A stretch of 64,000 bases of DNA, from contig NZ_KB823011.1 of NCBI RefSeq assembly GCF_000365025.1, positions 62,001 to 126,000 on the forward strand, read 5' to 3'. Shown in pieces: positions 43,347 to 51,421 of this stretch. The position numbers and the translations under genes are program-made. The notes under the pieces are model-generated. The model was not told the origin of the DNA and ran no database searches. It worked only from the letters and a program-made list of their open reading frames with translations. Each line of letters begins with the position of its first letter. Position 1 is the stretch's first letter. Source of the stretch: Robiginitomaculum antarcticum DSM 21748. GTDB taxonomy: Bacteria; Pseudomonadota; Alphaproteobacteria; Caulobacterales; Maricaulaceae.

Positions 43347-44601
43347 GCTGGAGGGCAATGACCGCGCGCAGTTTCTGCACGATTGGCATGAACTTTGGGC
43401 CCGCGCCGACCAACAGGCCGATGACGGCAATGACGGGCAAGACTGGCTCATCTGGTTGCTATTAGGCGGTCGGGGCAGCGGCAAAACCCGTAGCGGCGCA
43501 GAATGGGTGCGAGAACAGGTGCATACCGACAAGGCCCGCCGGATCGCTCTTGTCGCGCCGAGCTATAATGATGCCCGCGAAGTCATGCTGGAAGGCGAAT
43601 CGGGCCTGCTAAATATTGGCTATCCCTATGAGCGCCCGACCTATACCAGCTCGCGCCGGCGGCTTGAATGGCCCAATGGGGCGGTCGGGCAAATCTTTTC
43701 CGCCGAAGATCCTGACGGGCTGCGCGGGCCGCAATTTGACGCGGCATGGGCGGACGAGTTTTGCGCCTGGAGCTATCCCGCACAGGCCTTGTCCAATTTG
43801 CGCCTCGGGCTGCGGCTCGGCGCGCGCCCGCAACTGGTTATGACCACGACGCCCAAACCGACGCCGTCTCTGCGCGCGGTTTTAAATTTGGAGGACGTAA
43901 AACTATCCCGGGCGAGCACAGCGGATAATGCAGGCTTTCTCGCCCCGTCATTTATGAGCGCCGTGACGCAGAGTTATGGCGGGACGCGTTTGGGCCGGCA
44001 GGAGCTGGGCGGAGAACTGCTCGAAGATTTTGAAGGCAGTCTGTTTCCGCGCGCCCTGCTTGAGGTGGCATTGTGCAACACTGTGCCGGAGCTGGACAAA
44101 ATTATCGTCGCCCTTGATCCCCCCATCACAACAGGGGACGGCGCGGATAGCTGCGGCATGATCGTGGCGGGCCGCGCAGGTGAAGGCCTTGCCGCGCGGG
44201 CCTATATCCTCGCCGATGTCACCGTGCAGGGCCTATCGCCGAAAGGGTGGGCGCGCCGCGCCGTCGCGCAGGCCGCCATATCCGGCGCGGACTACATCCT
44301 CGCTGAGGTCAATCAGGGCGGCGATATGGTGCGCACCATCATCAACGCCATTGATCCGTCCGTACCGGTGCGCGCCGCTTATGCACGGCGCAGCAAGACT
44401 GCGCGCGCGGAGCCTGTGGCGATGCTCTATGAGCAGGGACGGGTGAAGCATTGCACCGTGTTCCGGGAGCTTGAGGACGAACTGGCCCGCCTCGGCACAG
44501 CGGGGGCGGGGGCAAAAAGCCCTGACCGCGCCGATGCTCTGGTTTGGGCGGTTACAGAGCTATTGCTGGATTGCACTCAACCGAGAATGCGGGGGTTGTG
44601 A
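43297..44601 (+). CDS. GTA large terminase (g2)
   Basis: About 434 residues; the motor that packs host DNA into GTA particles. Walker A is GGRGSGKT (about 57-64 from the TTG at 43297). A DExx-type acidic pair is in FDAAWADEF, and the C-terminal nuclease domain shows IIVALDPPITTGDGADSCGM and LAEVNQGGDM. The frame has no ATG before Walker A. TTG at 43297 or 43309, or a CTG at 43348, are the candidates. The only nearby ATG with GGAGGG (43358) is in another frame and soon stops. A shift or sequencing error in the first 60 bases is therefore possible. Confidence 0.9.
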   Translation: MSIRLRLGSRSRILPHKLEGNDRAQFLHDWHELWARADQQADDGNDGQDWLIWLLLGGRGSGKTRSGAEWVREQVHTDKARRIALVAPSYNDAREVMLEGESGLLNIGYPYERPTYTSSRRRLEWPNGAVGQIFSAEDPDGLRGPQFDAAWADEFCAWSYPAQALSNLRLGLRLGARPQLVMTTTPKPTPSLRAVLNLEDVKLSRASTADNAGFLAPSFMSAVTQSYGGTRLGRQELGGELLEDFEGSLFPRALLEVALCNTVPELDKIIVALDPPITTGDGADSCGMIVAGRAGEGLAARAYILADVTVQGLSPKGWARRAVAQAAISGADYILAEVNQGGDMVRTIINAIDPSVPVRAAYARRSKTARAEPVAMLYEQGRVKHCTVFRELEDELARLGTAGAGAKSPDRADALVWAVTELLLDCTQPRMRGL

Positions 44602-44685
44602 GCATTTAAAATTCTGTTCTTCCAGTCCTGCCGATAAAATCACATATAAGTTCACTCTATGTTCTATCTGTGCTAACCCGCATTT

Positions 44686-45204
44686 ATGGAATGGATTATC
44701 ATCATAATCGGCCTTGCCGCACTCCTCCTCTGGCTCGCCCGCCCCAAATGGACGCGGCCGCAAGTCAAGCCGCTACCCAACAATCAGGCCGGGGATTTTG
44801 CCCTTCAGCCTAGCCTATTTGTCAATAAGGCAGAGTTGGCGCTCTATCAGGTTTTACGGCGCGCCTGTCCGCCCGATTTTGCGGTTATGAGTAAGACCCG
44901 GATGGAGGATGTGATTGCGCCGCGCAGGGGGTTGGCGGCGCAGTACCGTTATGGTTTGCGCGGGCGTGTGAAATCGCGGCATTTCGATTTTCTGCTTATT
45001 GATTACCATGGCCGACCGCTGGCGGCGATAGAATTAGATGGATCCGCTCATATGCGGCCCGAATCGCAAATCAATGACGACGTGAAAACGGCGCTTTGCG
45101 CAGGCGCAGGCCTGCCGCTTTACCGCTTGAATGTCGGCGAGGATTTTACCCGTCAGAGCGCCGTGATATTTAACACTATCGCACAATTTGCACGTAAAAA
45201 TTGA
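44686..45204 (+). CDS. DUF2726 nuclease-like protein inserted in the GTA cluster
   Basis: A 172-residue protein with one N-terminal membrane helix (about 3-17) and a DUF2726 domain. The core FDFLLIDYHGRPLAAIELDGSAHM followed by DDVKTALCAGAGLPLYRLNV resembles PD-(D/E)xK nuclease folds; the D and ELD residues would be catalytic. DUF2726 proteins are common in bacteria and have no firm function. The gene sits between g2 and g3 of the GTA, which are normally adjacent, after an 84-base gap, so it looks like an added gene rather than a structural part. Confidence 0.8.
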   Translation: MEWIIIIIGLAALLLWLARPKWTRPQVKPLPNNQAGDFALQPSLFVNKAELALYQVLRRACPPDFAVMSKTRMEDVIAPRRGLAAQYRYGLRGRVKSRHFDFLLIDYHGRPLAAIELDGSAHMRPESQINDDVKTALCAGAGLPLYRLNVGEDFTRQSAVIFNTIAQFARKN

Positions 45205-45222
45205 CCGGAGCAGCGCGATGTC

Positions 45223-45238
45223 TTAACGCAGAATTAAC
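45223..45238 (+). promoter_or_regulatory. Perfect CtrA box in the GTA cluster
   Basis: TTAACGCAGAATTAAC fits the CtrA consensus TTAA-N7-TTAAC exactly. It lies in the 73-base gap in front of the small gene at 45278, inside the GTA cluster. CtrA controls GTA expression in Rhodobacter and related bacteria. Confidence 0.6.
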
Positions 45239-45277
45239 CCTGTTTTGTGACATTGAGTCGGAATGATGGAGAGCCAT

Positions 45278-45724
45278 ATGGGACTGTTTAGAAAAGCGAA
45301 AACACCGACGCCGCGGCCCATAGATCCGGATCTGGCGCGCGCTGATGCGGCCCTGGCCGGACTGAACGCGGAAATGGCGGCGCGTCTTATTTCTTTGGCG
45401 TCTAAAACGGGCCAAATCGAGCCTTTGATTGAGGCCGTGGAGGCCATGTCAAAAGCCAATGCATTGTTCACCCATTCCTCCATCACCGAAGATCATGTGC
45501 GCATTCAAAAGGCGTTGGGGGATACCCTGCTTAAAATCGGACGTAAGGAAAATGACCGCCGCGCGCTGGAAGCCTCCATTCCCGCCTATCGCGGCGCCAT
45601 CACTGTCGCCTCCATGTTAGGGTCGTCTCAATTGCGCAGCTCGTCGAAAAAGAACTTGGCTTTGGCACACAACCTCTTGGGGCACGATCCGGTCGCAGAC
45701 ATATCCTCACCCTTTGCAGCTTAA
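45278..45724 (+). CDS. Small helical protein in the GTA cluster
   Basis: A 148-residue helical protein that I do not recognise. No signal peptide or membrane segment is seen. The second half (EDHVRIQKALGDTLLKIGRKENDRRALEASIPAYRGAITV) looks like a tetratricopeptide pair. The ATG at 45278 is preceded by GGAG at six bases. It is one of two genes that separate terminase and portal, and it has a perfect CtrA box just upstream, so it may be expressed in the CtrA-active cell type. No phage homologue is evident. Confidence 0.65.
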   Translation: MGLFRKAKTPTPRPIDPDLARADAALAGLNAEMAARLISLASKTGQIEPLIEAVEAMSKANALFTHSSITEDHVRIQKALGDTLLKIGRKENDRRALEASIPAYRGAITVASMLGSSQLRSSSKKNLALAHNLLGHDPVADISSPFAA

Positions 45725-45871
45725 AGTCCAAAAACTTCAAACCCTTACAGCTTAAATTGATAGATTAATCCCCGCCGCCTGATTTCGCGGTAGCTTACAG
45801 CCATGGTCGGAAATGACCGTCACGGCCTGCAGCGCACTTTGATAGCGCAGCGGATAGCAATCGGATACTCT

Positions 45872-47071
45872 ATGAAACACTGGCTTTGGCCATCCGCTGC
45901 GCATGGTGCGCCGCGACGCCCCTCTTCACATGATCAAAAATCAGCCTTGCCGCTTCAGTCGCTTTTTGCGCTGCACGGGGCAGGCCGCGCAAGTTGGACG
46001 CCGCGCAATTATGCGGCGCTGGCACGCGAAGGGTTTCAACGTAATGCTGTGGCTTATCGCTGCGTGCGTTTGGTCGCCGAGGCCGCCGCGTCTGTTGAAA
46101 TCAGCTGTAGCCGCGACGTCAATATGCGTGAAGACGACCCCGCCGCGCAGCTTTTGCGTCGCCCGCACCCGCATTGCGGATACTCCGAGCTTATGGAGCA
46201 AATTTACGGCTATCTGCAATTATCCGGGCAGGCCGTTTTTCAAGCCGCGCTGGTCGATGAAATTCCGGCAGCCTTATTTGCGCTGCGCCCTGACCGCGTC
46301 ACGCCTGTCACCCGCCGCGACGGACAAATCCTGCGTTATGAATATGACGCGGAAGGGCTGAAGCGCAGCTTTGCCCATGATCCTGTCTCTGGCAAAAACG
46401 TCATTCATACGATCTCACTTTTTCATCCGACCCATGACCTTGCGGGGTTCTCGCCGCTGGCCGCCGCCGCAAACGCCATAGACGTGCATAATGCCGGCGG
46501 GGTCTGGACCAAAGCTCTGCTGGATAATTCCGCGCGTCCCTCCGGCGCGCTGATCTATAAAGGCGCGGGCGGGGCTGATCATTTGACGGACAGCCAATTT
46601 GACCGTCTGAAATCTGAGCTGGAAGGCAGCCATAGCGGCCCGCGCGCGGCGGGGCGTCCGCTGCTGCTCGAAGGCGGGCTGGAATGGCGGCCCATGGGGC
46701 TGACCCCGGCGGATATGGATTTTACCGAAGCCCGCCGCGAAGCCGCGCGCGAAATTGCTCTGGCGCTGGGCGTGCCGCCCATGCTGCTCGGCATACCGGG
46801 GGATAATACTTACGCCAATTACCGCGAAGCCAATCAGGCGTTCTGGCAGCAAACCATCCTGCCGTTGGTGCGCAAAACGGCGCAGAGTCTGGAAGGCTGG
46901 CTGCGGCCTTGGTTTGGCAATGATCTGTGTCTGCGCGCTGATTTTGACAGTGTTCCGGCGCTGTCCGCGCAGCGTGAACAGCTCTGGTCCCGCCTTGCCG
47001 GGGCGGACTTTCTTACCGTTGACGAGAAGCGTGACATGGCCGGTCTTCCTAAGACGGGAGGCCCGTCATGA
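45872..47071 (+). CDS. GTA portal protein (g3, HK97 family)
   Basis: A 399-residue portal that forms the ring through which DNA enters the head. Family segments are present: NYAALAREGFQRNAVAYRCVRLVAEAAASV near the N-terminus, LLRRPHPHCGYSELMEQIYGYLQLSGQAV, and REIALALGVPPMLLGIPGDNTYANYREANQAFW. The ATG at 45872 gives a normal N-terminus; a longer frame from 45803 is possible. It overlaps the next gene by ATGA, starting a chain of coupled genes to 57286. Confidence 0.93.
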   Translation: MKHWLWPSAAHGAPRRPSSHDQKSALPLQSLFALHGAGRASWTPRNYAALAREGFQRNAVAYRCVRLVAEAAASVEISCSRDVNMREDDPAAQLLRRPHPHCGYSELMEQIYGYLQLSGQAVFQAALVDEIPAALFALRPDRVTPVTRRDGQILRYEYDAEGLKRSFAHDPVSGKNVIHTISLFHPTHDLAGFSPLAAAANAIDVHNAGGVWTKALLDNSARPSGALIYKGAGGADHLTDSQFDRLKSELEGSHSGPRAAGRPLLLEGGLEWRPMGLTPADMDFTEARREAAREIALALGVPPMLLGIPGDNTYANYREANQAFWQQTILPLVRKTAQSLEGWLRPWFGNDLCLRADFDSVPALSAQREQLWSRLAGADFLTVDEKRDMAGLPKTGGPS

Positions 47072-47361
47072 GCGCCGCGAACACCATTGAAACCGGCGGT
47101 AGAGGTTCCGTGCCTAGCCGCATTGACCGCACGCTAAACCTCTCAATTCTGTTCGCCATTTTCGTGCAAACGGCGGGCGTATTTATGTGGGCGGGCGCGG
47201 CGACGGCGCGGCTGGATAGTCTGGAAACCCAGGCCAGTGATGCCCGCGGCGTCAATGAACGCCTCGCCCGTATTGAAACGCAATTGGTCATGACCCGCCA
47301 GAGCTTGCAGCGTCTGGAGTCCCGTATTGACCGCGCGGCTAAAGAGGGAGGCACGCAATGA
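47068..47361 (+). CDS. GTA g3.5-like small membrane/coiled-coil protein
   Basis: A 97-residue protein with one membrane helix (about 28-46, LSILFAIFVQTAGVFMWAG) and a C-terminal coiled coil (about 50-92). A small gene of this kind lies between portal and protease in GTA clusters. It overlaps both neighbours by ATGA. Its role in the particle is not known. Confidence 0.75.
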   Translation: MSAANTIETGGRGSVPSRIDRTLNLSILFAIFVQTAGVFMWAGAATARLDSLETQASDARGVNERLARIETQLVMTRQSLQRLESRIDRAAKEGGTQ

Positions 47362-47828
47362 GTAGGCCTTCAGACGAGCTGCGCATAAGCGGCTATGCCA
47401 GCCTGTTTGGCGCGGTGGATCTGTCCGGAGATATTGTTCATCGCGGCGCCTTTTCCGCCAGCTTGCTGGCCCAAACCGGCCGCAAACTTCCCATGCTGCT
47501 CGGCCATGAGACCGAGCGTCCCATCGGCGTTTGGGACCGCGTGTTTGAAGACGCCTCCGGCTTATTTGTTTCGGGCCGGATTATCGGCGGCGAAGCGCGC
47601 ACAGACCGTGCCCGCCGCCTTATTGAGACGGGCGCGCTGAGCGGGCTGTCCATCGGGTTTAAGACCCTTCGGTCTATCCCGAACGCCAAAGGCCGGGCGC
47701 TTATCGACCTTGATCTCTGGGAGGTGTCAATCGTGGCGTTTCCTATGTTGCGCGGCGCGCGCATCACCCAAATCGGCGCGCCGAGCTTAATAACCCAAAC
47801 CTCACCCCAACAAGGAGTTTTAACGTGA
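47358..47828 (+). CDS. GTA prohead protease (g4, HK97 family)
   Basis: A 156-residue serine protease that trims the capsid protein during head maturation. Motifs: ISGYASLFGAVDLSGDIVHRGAF, LLGHETERPIGVW (catalytic His) and ALSGLSIGFKTL (catalytic Ser), then the closing DLWEVSIVAFPM. All are typical of the family. It overlaps the capsid gene by GTGA. Confidence 0.95.
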   Translation: MSRPSDELRISGYASLFGAVDLSGDIVHRGAFSASLLAQTGRKLPMLLGHETERPIGVWDRVFEDASGLFVSGRIIGGEARTDRARRLIETGALSGLSIGFKTLRSIPNAKGRALIDLDLWEVSIVAFPMLRGARITQIGAPSLITQTSPQQGVLT

Positions 47829-49057
47829 GTAAAGTAATTGAAACAAAAATGAGCGGCGATGCATCTTTGCGTCACGCCCAAGCTGATTTCGCCAGCACAT
47901 TTGCCGCCTTTAAGGCCGCTAATGATGAACGTCTGGCGCAGATTGAAGCCAAATCGGCGGCGGATCCGCTGCTGGCAGAGAAAGTCTCGCGCATAGACGC
48001 GGCGCTGCAGAGCCAGCAAGACCGCGTCACGCGCCTTACGATTAACGCGGCCACCCCCGGCGCGCAGCCTGAAACGCAAAACCGCAGCGAGGTTAAATCG
48101 GCTTGGTCGGGCTATATCCGCACCGGCGATACGAACGCACTTGCCGCGCTTGAAGGCAAGTCTTTAACGGTGGGGACAGACGCTGAAGGCGGCTATGTCG
48201 CGCCTGCGCAAACAGAAAGCCGGATTGACCGCGCCTTGACGGAAAGCTCGCCTTTTCGGCAAATTTGCACTGTGCGGCAGGTCGGCGCGAATAGCTATAA
48301 AAAGCCCGTTTCTGCAGACGGCACCAATGCCGGATGGGCCGGGGAAACCGATGCCCGACCAATGACGGACAGCCCCGTTTTGGAGCTGCTCGATATTCCA
48401 ACAGGCGAGCTTTACGCCATGCCGGCGGCGACGCAAATGCTGCTCGATGACGGCGTGGCCGACGTTGATCAATGGCTGGCTGATGAAGTGCGCGACGTCT
48501 TTGCCGCGCAGGAAACGGCGGCTTTTGTCGGCGGCAATGGCGTCAATAAACCCAAAGGTATTTTGGGCTATAGCGCCGTCGCCAATAGCGCCGCGGGCTT
48601 TGGCACGATCGGCTATGTGCCGACCGGAACGGATGGTGGTTTTGATGCGGGCGCGCCCATCGACGCGCTGATTGAGCTCATCTATGCCCCCAAATCGCGT
48701 TACCGCGCGGGCGCGTCCTTTGTCATGAACCGCCGCACAGTCTCGGCTTTGCGCAAGTTTAAAGACGCCGACGGAAATTATATCTGGCAACCCGCGCAAT
48801 CTGCAGGGCAGCCTTCGACCTTACTCGGCTATCCGCTAGTCGAGGCCGAAGACATGCCGGATATCGCAAGCGACACGACGCCGATTGCCTTTGGCGATTT
48901 TCGCCGCGGCTATCTGATTGTCGACCGCCAGGGCGTCCGCGTTCTGCGCGATCCTTATTCCGCCAAGCCTTACGTGCTGTTCTACACGACCAAACGTGTG
49001 GGCGGCGGGGTGCAGGATTTCGACGCCCTCAAGCTTTTGAAATTCTCTCTAAGCTAG
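47825..49057 (+). CDS. GTA major capsid protein (g5, HK97 fold)
   Basis: A 410-residue capsid protein. The N-terminal coiled-coil scaffold region (about 10-85) would be removed by the g4 protease, and the mature domain follows (about 100-405). Family segments are SPFRQICTVRQVGANSYKKPV, WAGETDARP, FVGGNGVNKPKGILGY and DPYSAKPYVLFYTTKRVGGGV. The GTG start follows AAGGAG. A terminator-like hairpin lies after the stop, which may raise the share of capsid message. Confidence 0.95.
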   Translation: MSKVIETKMSGDASLRHAQADFASTFAAFKAANDERLAQIEAKSAADPLLAEKVSRIDAALQSQQDRVTRLTINAATPGAQPETQNRSEVKSAWSGYIRTGDTNALAALEGKSLTVGTDAEGGYVAPAQTESRIDRALTESSPFRQICTVRQVGANSYKKPVSADGTNAGWAGETDARPMTDSPVLELLDIPTGELYAMPAATQMLLDDGVADVDQWLADEVRDVFAAQETAAFVGGNGVNKPKGILGYSAVANSAAGFGTIGYVPTGTDGGFDAGAPIDALIELIYAPKSRYRAGASFVMNRRTVSALRKFKDADGNYIWQPAQSAGQPSTLLGYPLVEAEDMPDIASDTTPIAFGDFRRGYLIVDRQGVRVLRDPYSAKPYVLFYTTKRVGGGVQDFDALKLLKFSLS

Positions 49058-49095
49058 CGACCCCCTAGCGGCCCGGTTACCCTCCCCGGAGCCGC

Positions 49096-49133
49096 GCGGC
49101 GCAGGTTTGATACCCGCCTGCGCCGCACTTTTT
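49096..49133 (+). terminator. Terminator-like hairpin after the GTA capsid gene
   Basis: A perfect 10-bp GC stem (GCGGCGCAGG / CCTGCGCCGC) with an 11-base loop is followed by CTTTTTA. It sits inside the GTA structural operon, 39 bases after the capsid stop, so it probably causes partial termination or protects the upstream message. Confidence 0.75.
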
Positions 49134-49203
49134 ATCATTCCGTCACCGCATAATCGGGGGTCGAAATGATGCTGTTATTTATCTCCTTTTGGATATTTCC
49201 ATT

Positions 49204-49776
49204 ATGCTTACTTTAATGACTCCGCCAGCCTTGCTGCCGGTCGATTTGGTCTTAGCCAAAACCTTCCTGCGGGTCGATCACGTTGATGAAGACGTGTTGA
49301 TCGAGAGCTTTATCGGCTCTGCCGTCACGCGCATTGAAACGGCGCTGAGCCGGGTGATGATGACCCGGACTTATCGCCTGACCGCGCCCGCTGATTTGGG
49401 CCCGCTCATTCCGATCAAACCTGTTCCGGTCGCGGGCATTTTAGACATGCGCGTGACAAACGGGCAAGGCGGCGAAGTCGTTATTCCGCCAGCGGATTAT
49501 ACGCTTGATCTGCGACGAGAGCCTGCGGAATTGCGCCTCAAATCCGGACAGTTTTCAGACTATTTGGCGGGCGCGTGCGACGTACAGGTCACGTTCACAG
49601 CGGGCTATGGCGCAGAGCCCGGCGATGTTCCGCTTCCCATTCGACAAGCCGTTTTGCTGCTGACCGCGCAAAGTTATGAGCACCGCGATCAGCCGGATCA
49701 CCCGGCCTTGCCGATGATGGCTGAGGCGCTGCTTATGCCCTATCGAACCTATCGATTGTCAGGGGGGAGATTATGA
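49204..49776 (+). CDS. GTA head-tail connector/adaptor (g6)
   Basis: A 190-residue head-tail connector protein. The N-terminal helices (VDLVLAKTFLRVDHVDEDVLIESFIGSAVTRIETALSRVMMTRTYRL) and the phage connector pattern with VTFTAGYG and PLPIRQAVLLLTAQSYEHRD are typical. By position it is the adaptor below the portal. The start is uncertain: ATG 49204 or 49216. It overlaps g7 by ATGA. Confidence 0.88.
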   Translation: MLTLMTPPALLPVDLVLAKTFLRVDHVDEDVLIESFIGSAVTRIETALSRVMMTRTYRLTAPADLGPLIPIKPVPVAGILDMRVTNGQGGEVVIPPADYTLDLRREPAELRLKSGQFSDYLAGACDVQVTFTAGYGAEPGDVPLPIRQAVLLLTAQSYEHRDQPDHPALPMMAEALLMPYRTYRLSGGRL

Positions 49777-50090
49777 TCGGTGATCTGCGCAGTCGGCTGG
49801 GTCTGTATAGCGCCCGGCAAAGTTCCGATGACATTGGCGGCGCGGTTACATCATGGCAGCTCGACCGCATTGTCTGGGGCCATATTGCGCCGCAATCGAT
49901 CTCAGAACGTGGCGCGCATGGACGCCTGTCAGTCACACAAAGCTATAAAATTACCATCCGCTATATGCCGGGCTTTCCGGAGCGCGCACGCCTAATTTGG
50001 GGCGCGCGCACCTTGCGGGTGATCACGGCCAGCGACCCCGATAACCGCGGCGAGCGGCTACATCTTATTTGTGAAGAGGAGCGTTTATGA
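49773..50090 (+). CDS. GTA head-tail adaptor/stopper (g7)
   Basis: A 105-residue beta-rich protein of the phage head-closure family. It begins with IGDLRSRLGLYSARQSSDDIGGAV and has WGHIAPQS and YKITIRYMPG, as in related adaptor proteins. By order it is the stopper that seals the filled head. It overlaps both neighbours by ATGA. Confidence 0.85.
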   Translation: MIGDLRSRLGLYSARQSSDDIGGAVTSWQLDRIVWGHIAPQSISERGAHGRLSVTQSYKITIRYMPGFPERARLIWGARTLRVITASDPDNRGERLHLICEEERL

Positions 50091-50524
50091 GCGCCTATAA
50101 TCCTGCGCTATCCGTGGCGCGCGCCCTGCATTCGGCCCTGTCCGGTGACGCGGCGCTACGGGGTCATCTTGGTGATCCGGCGCGGCTTTACGACCACGCG
50201 CCCGATGAACCGGTCTTTCCCTATCTGACCTACGGGCCGATGCGGACCGAAGATATAAGCGGGGATATGGCGCCGCTGACGGCGCATACGCTGACGCTGC
50301 ATGTCTGGTCGCGCTATGGCGGGCGGACGCAAACGCTCAGAATTCTGGGTGATTTGCGCCGCGTGGTTGAGGAGAATTTATCCGCTAATGATGCGCTTAT
50401 TATAGCCGCCTCTGTGCTCTTTTCCGACTGCCTGCGCGCGCCCGACGGACGCACGATTCACGGCATATTGCGCGTCTCAATCCGCACTCAACCTGTCGAT
50501 AGTTCATTAGAGGAGGTGGCGTAA
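50087..50524 (+). CDS. GTA tail terminator (g8, DUF3168)
   Basis: A 145-residue DUF3168 protein. It begins with the typical ALSVARALHSALSGDAALRGHLGDPARLYDHAPDEPVFPYLTYG, followed by HTLTLHVWSRYGGRTQTLRILGDLRRVV. By family and position it ends the tail tube at the head side. The stop overlaps g9 (TAATG). Confidence 0.9.
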   Translation: MSAYNPALSVARALHSALSGDAALRGHLGDPARLYDHAPDEPVFPYLTYGPMRTEDISGDMAPLTAHTLTLHVWSRYGGRTQTLRILGDLRRVVEENLSANDALIIAASVLFSDCLRAPDGRTIHGILRVSIRTQPVDSSLEEVA

Positions 50525-50931
50525 TGAGCGCTCAAAAAGGACGGGATATCCTCGTCAAAATTCATGACGGCCTCGGCTTTGTGACTCTGGCCGGACTGCG
50601 GACAAAATCGCTCAATTTAAACGCCCGCCTTGTCGATATTACCGATAGCGACAGCGTCGATGCGTGGCGTGAACTTTTGCCTGGCGCGGGGGTGAAGTCC
50701 ATCACCGTCTCCGGTGCGGGTATTTTTCGCGACGGCGCGTCCGACGCGCTGGCGCGCGAAAGTTTCTTTGCCCAGAGCGCGAAAGATTATCAGTTGATCA
50801 TCCCTGATTTCGGAACGTTAACCGGCGCTTTTTTAATGAGCGAGCTCTCCTATGCCGGACGCTATGAGGGTGAAGCCACATATGACATTGCGCTGGCCAG
50901 TGCGGGCGCGATTACATTTACGGTGCTGTAA
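50524..50931 (+). CDS. GTA major tail (tube) protein (g9)
   Basis: A 135-residue tail-tube subunit of the TP901-1 type. Family segments are GRDILVKIHDGLGFVTLAGLRTKSLNLNARLVDITDSDS and LPGAGVKSITVSGAGIFRDGASD, then YAGRYEGEATYDIALASAGAITF. It is expected to be among the most abundant particle proteins. It is joined to g10 by TAATG. Confidence 0.93.
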   Translation: MSAQKGRDILVKIHDGLGFVTLAGLRTKSLNLNARLVDITDSDSVDAWRELLPGAGVKSITVSGAGIFRDGASDALARESFFAQSAKDYQLIIPDFGTLTGAFLMSELSYAGRYEGEATYDIALASAGAITFTVL

Positions 50932-51230
50932 TGAGCGCGCGTTTCGGCGACAGCTTTATGACTCTGGAGAGCGGAGAGACTGCTCATTTTCGCCTGACCT
51001 TCGGCGCATTGGCCGAGATTTGTGCAAAGCTTGGCGTGAATAATCCGAAAGCTCTGGCCAAAAAACTATTGCCCCTGAACTCTGATGATGCGGCATTAAT
51101 TGCCGGCGCTATGCATTTCGCGGCCACGGCGCAGCGCCGAATTTTCACATATTCAGACAAGGATTATCCGGCCCTATCCGCCGCAATTGCCATGCAGTTC
51201 GAAGCCGGATTTTCCGAAAATTTCCTATGA
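50931..51230 (+). CDS. GTA g10 family protein
   Basis: A 99-residue protein of the gene-transfer-agent g10 family, found after the tail-tube gene. It has the pattern GETAHFRLTFGALAEICAKLGVNNPKALAKKLLP. It resembles tail assembly chaperone subunits of phages (gpG-like). It overlaps the next gene by ATGA. Confidence 0.85.
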   Translation: MSARFGDSFMTLESGETAHFRLTFGALAEICAKLGVNNPKALAKKLLPLNSDDAALIAGAMHFAATAQRRIFTYSDKDYPALSAAIAMQFEAGFSENFL

Positions 51231-51421
51231 GCGATGATCCCGATTTCCCGTTTGACCGCTGGCTCAAAATCGCCGTGACGATTCTGCGCATTTCACCGTC
51301 ACAGTTCTGGGCGATGAGCCTGCTGGACTGGCAAATGCTGACACGCATTGATGAGAAGAGCTTGGGCCGCGCCGATCTGGCGGCCCTCCAACACCACTAT
51401 CCTGACGAGACATATATATGA
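51227..51421 (+). CDS. GTA tail assembly chaperone-like protein (g10.1)
   Basis: A 64-residue protein with the family motif WLKIAVTILRISPSQFWAMSLLDWQML. In phages a short and a long chaperone form flank the tape-measure gene; here g10 and g10.1 hold that place. It overlaps g11 by ATGA. Confidence 0.88.
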   Translation: MSDDPDFPFDRWLKIAVTILRISPSQFWAMSLLDWQMLTRIDEKSLGRADLAALQHHYPDETYI

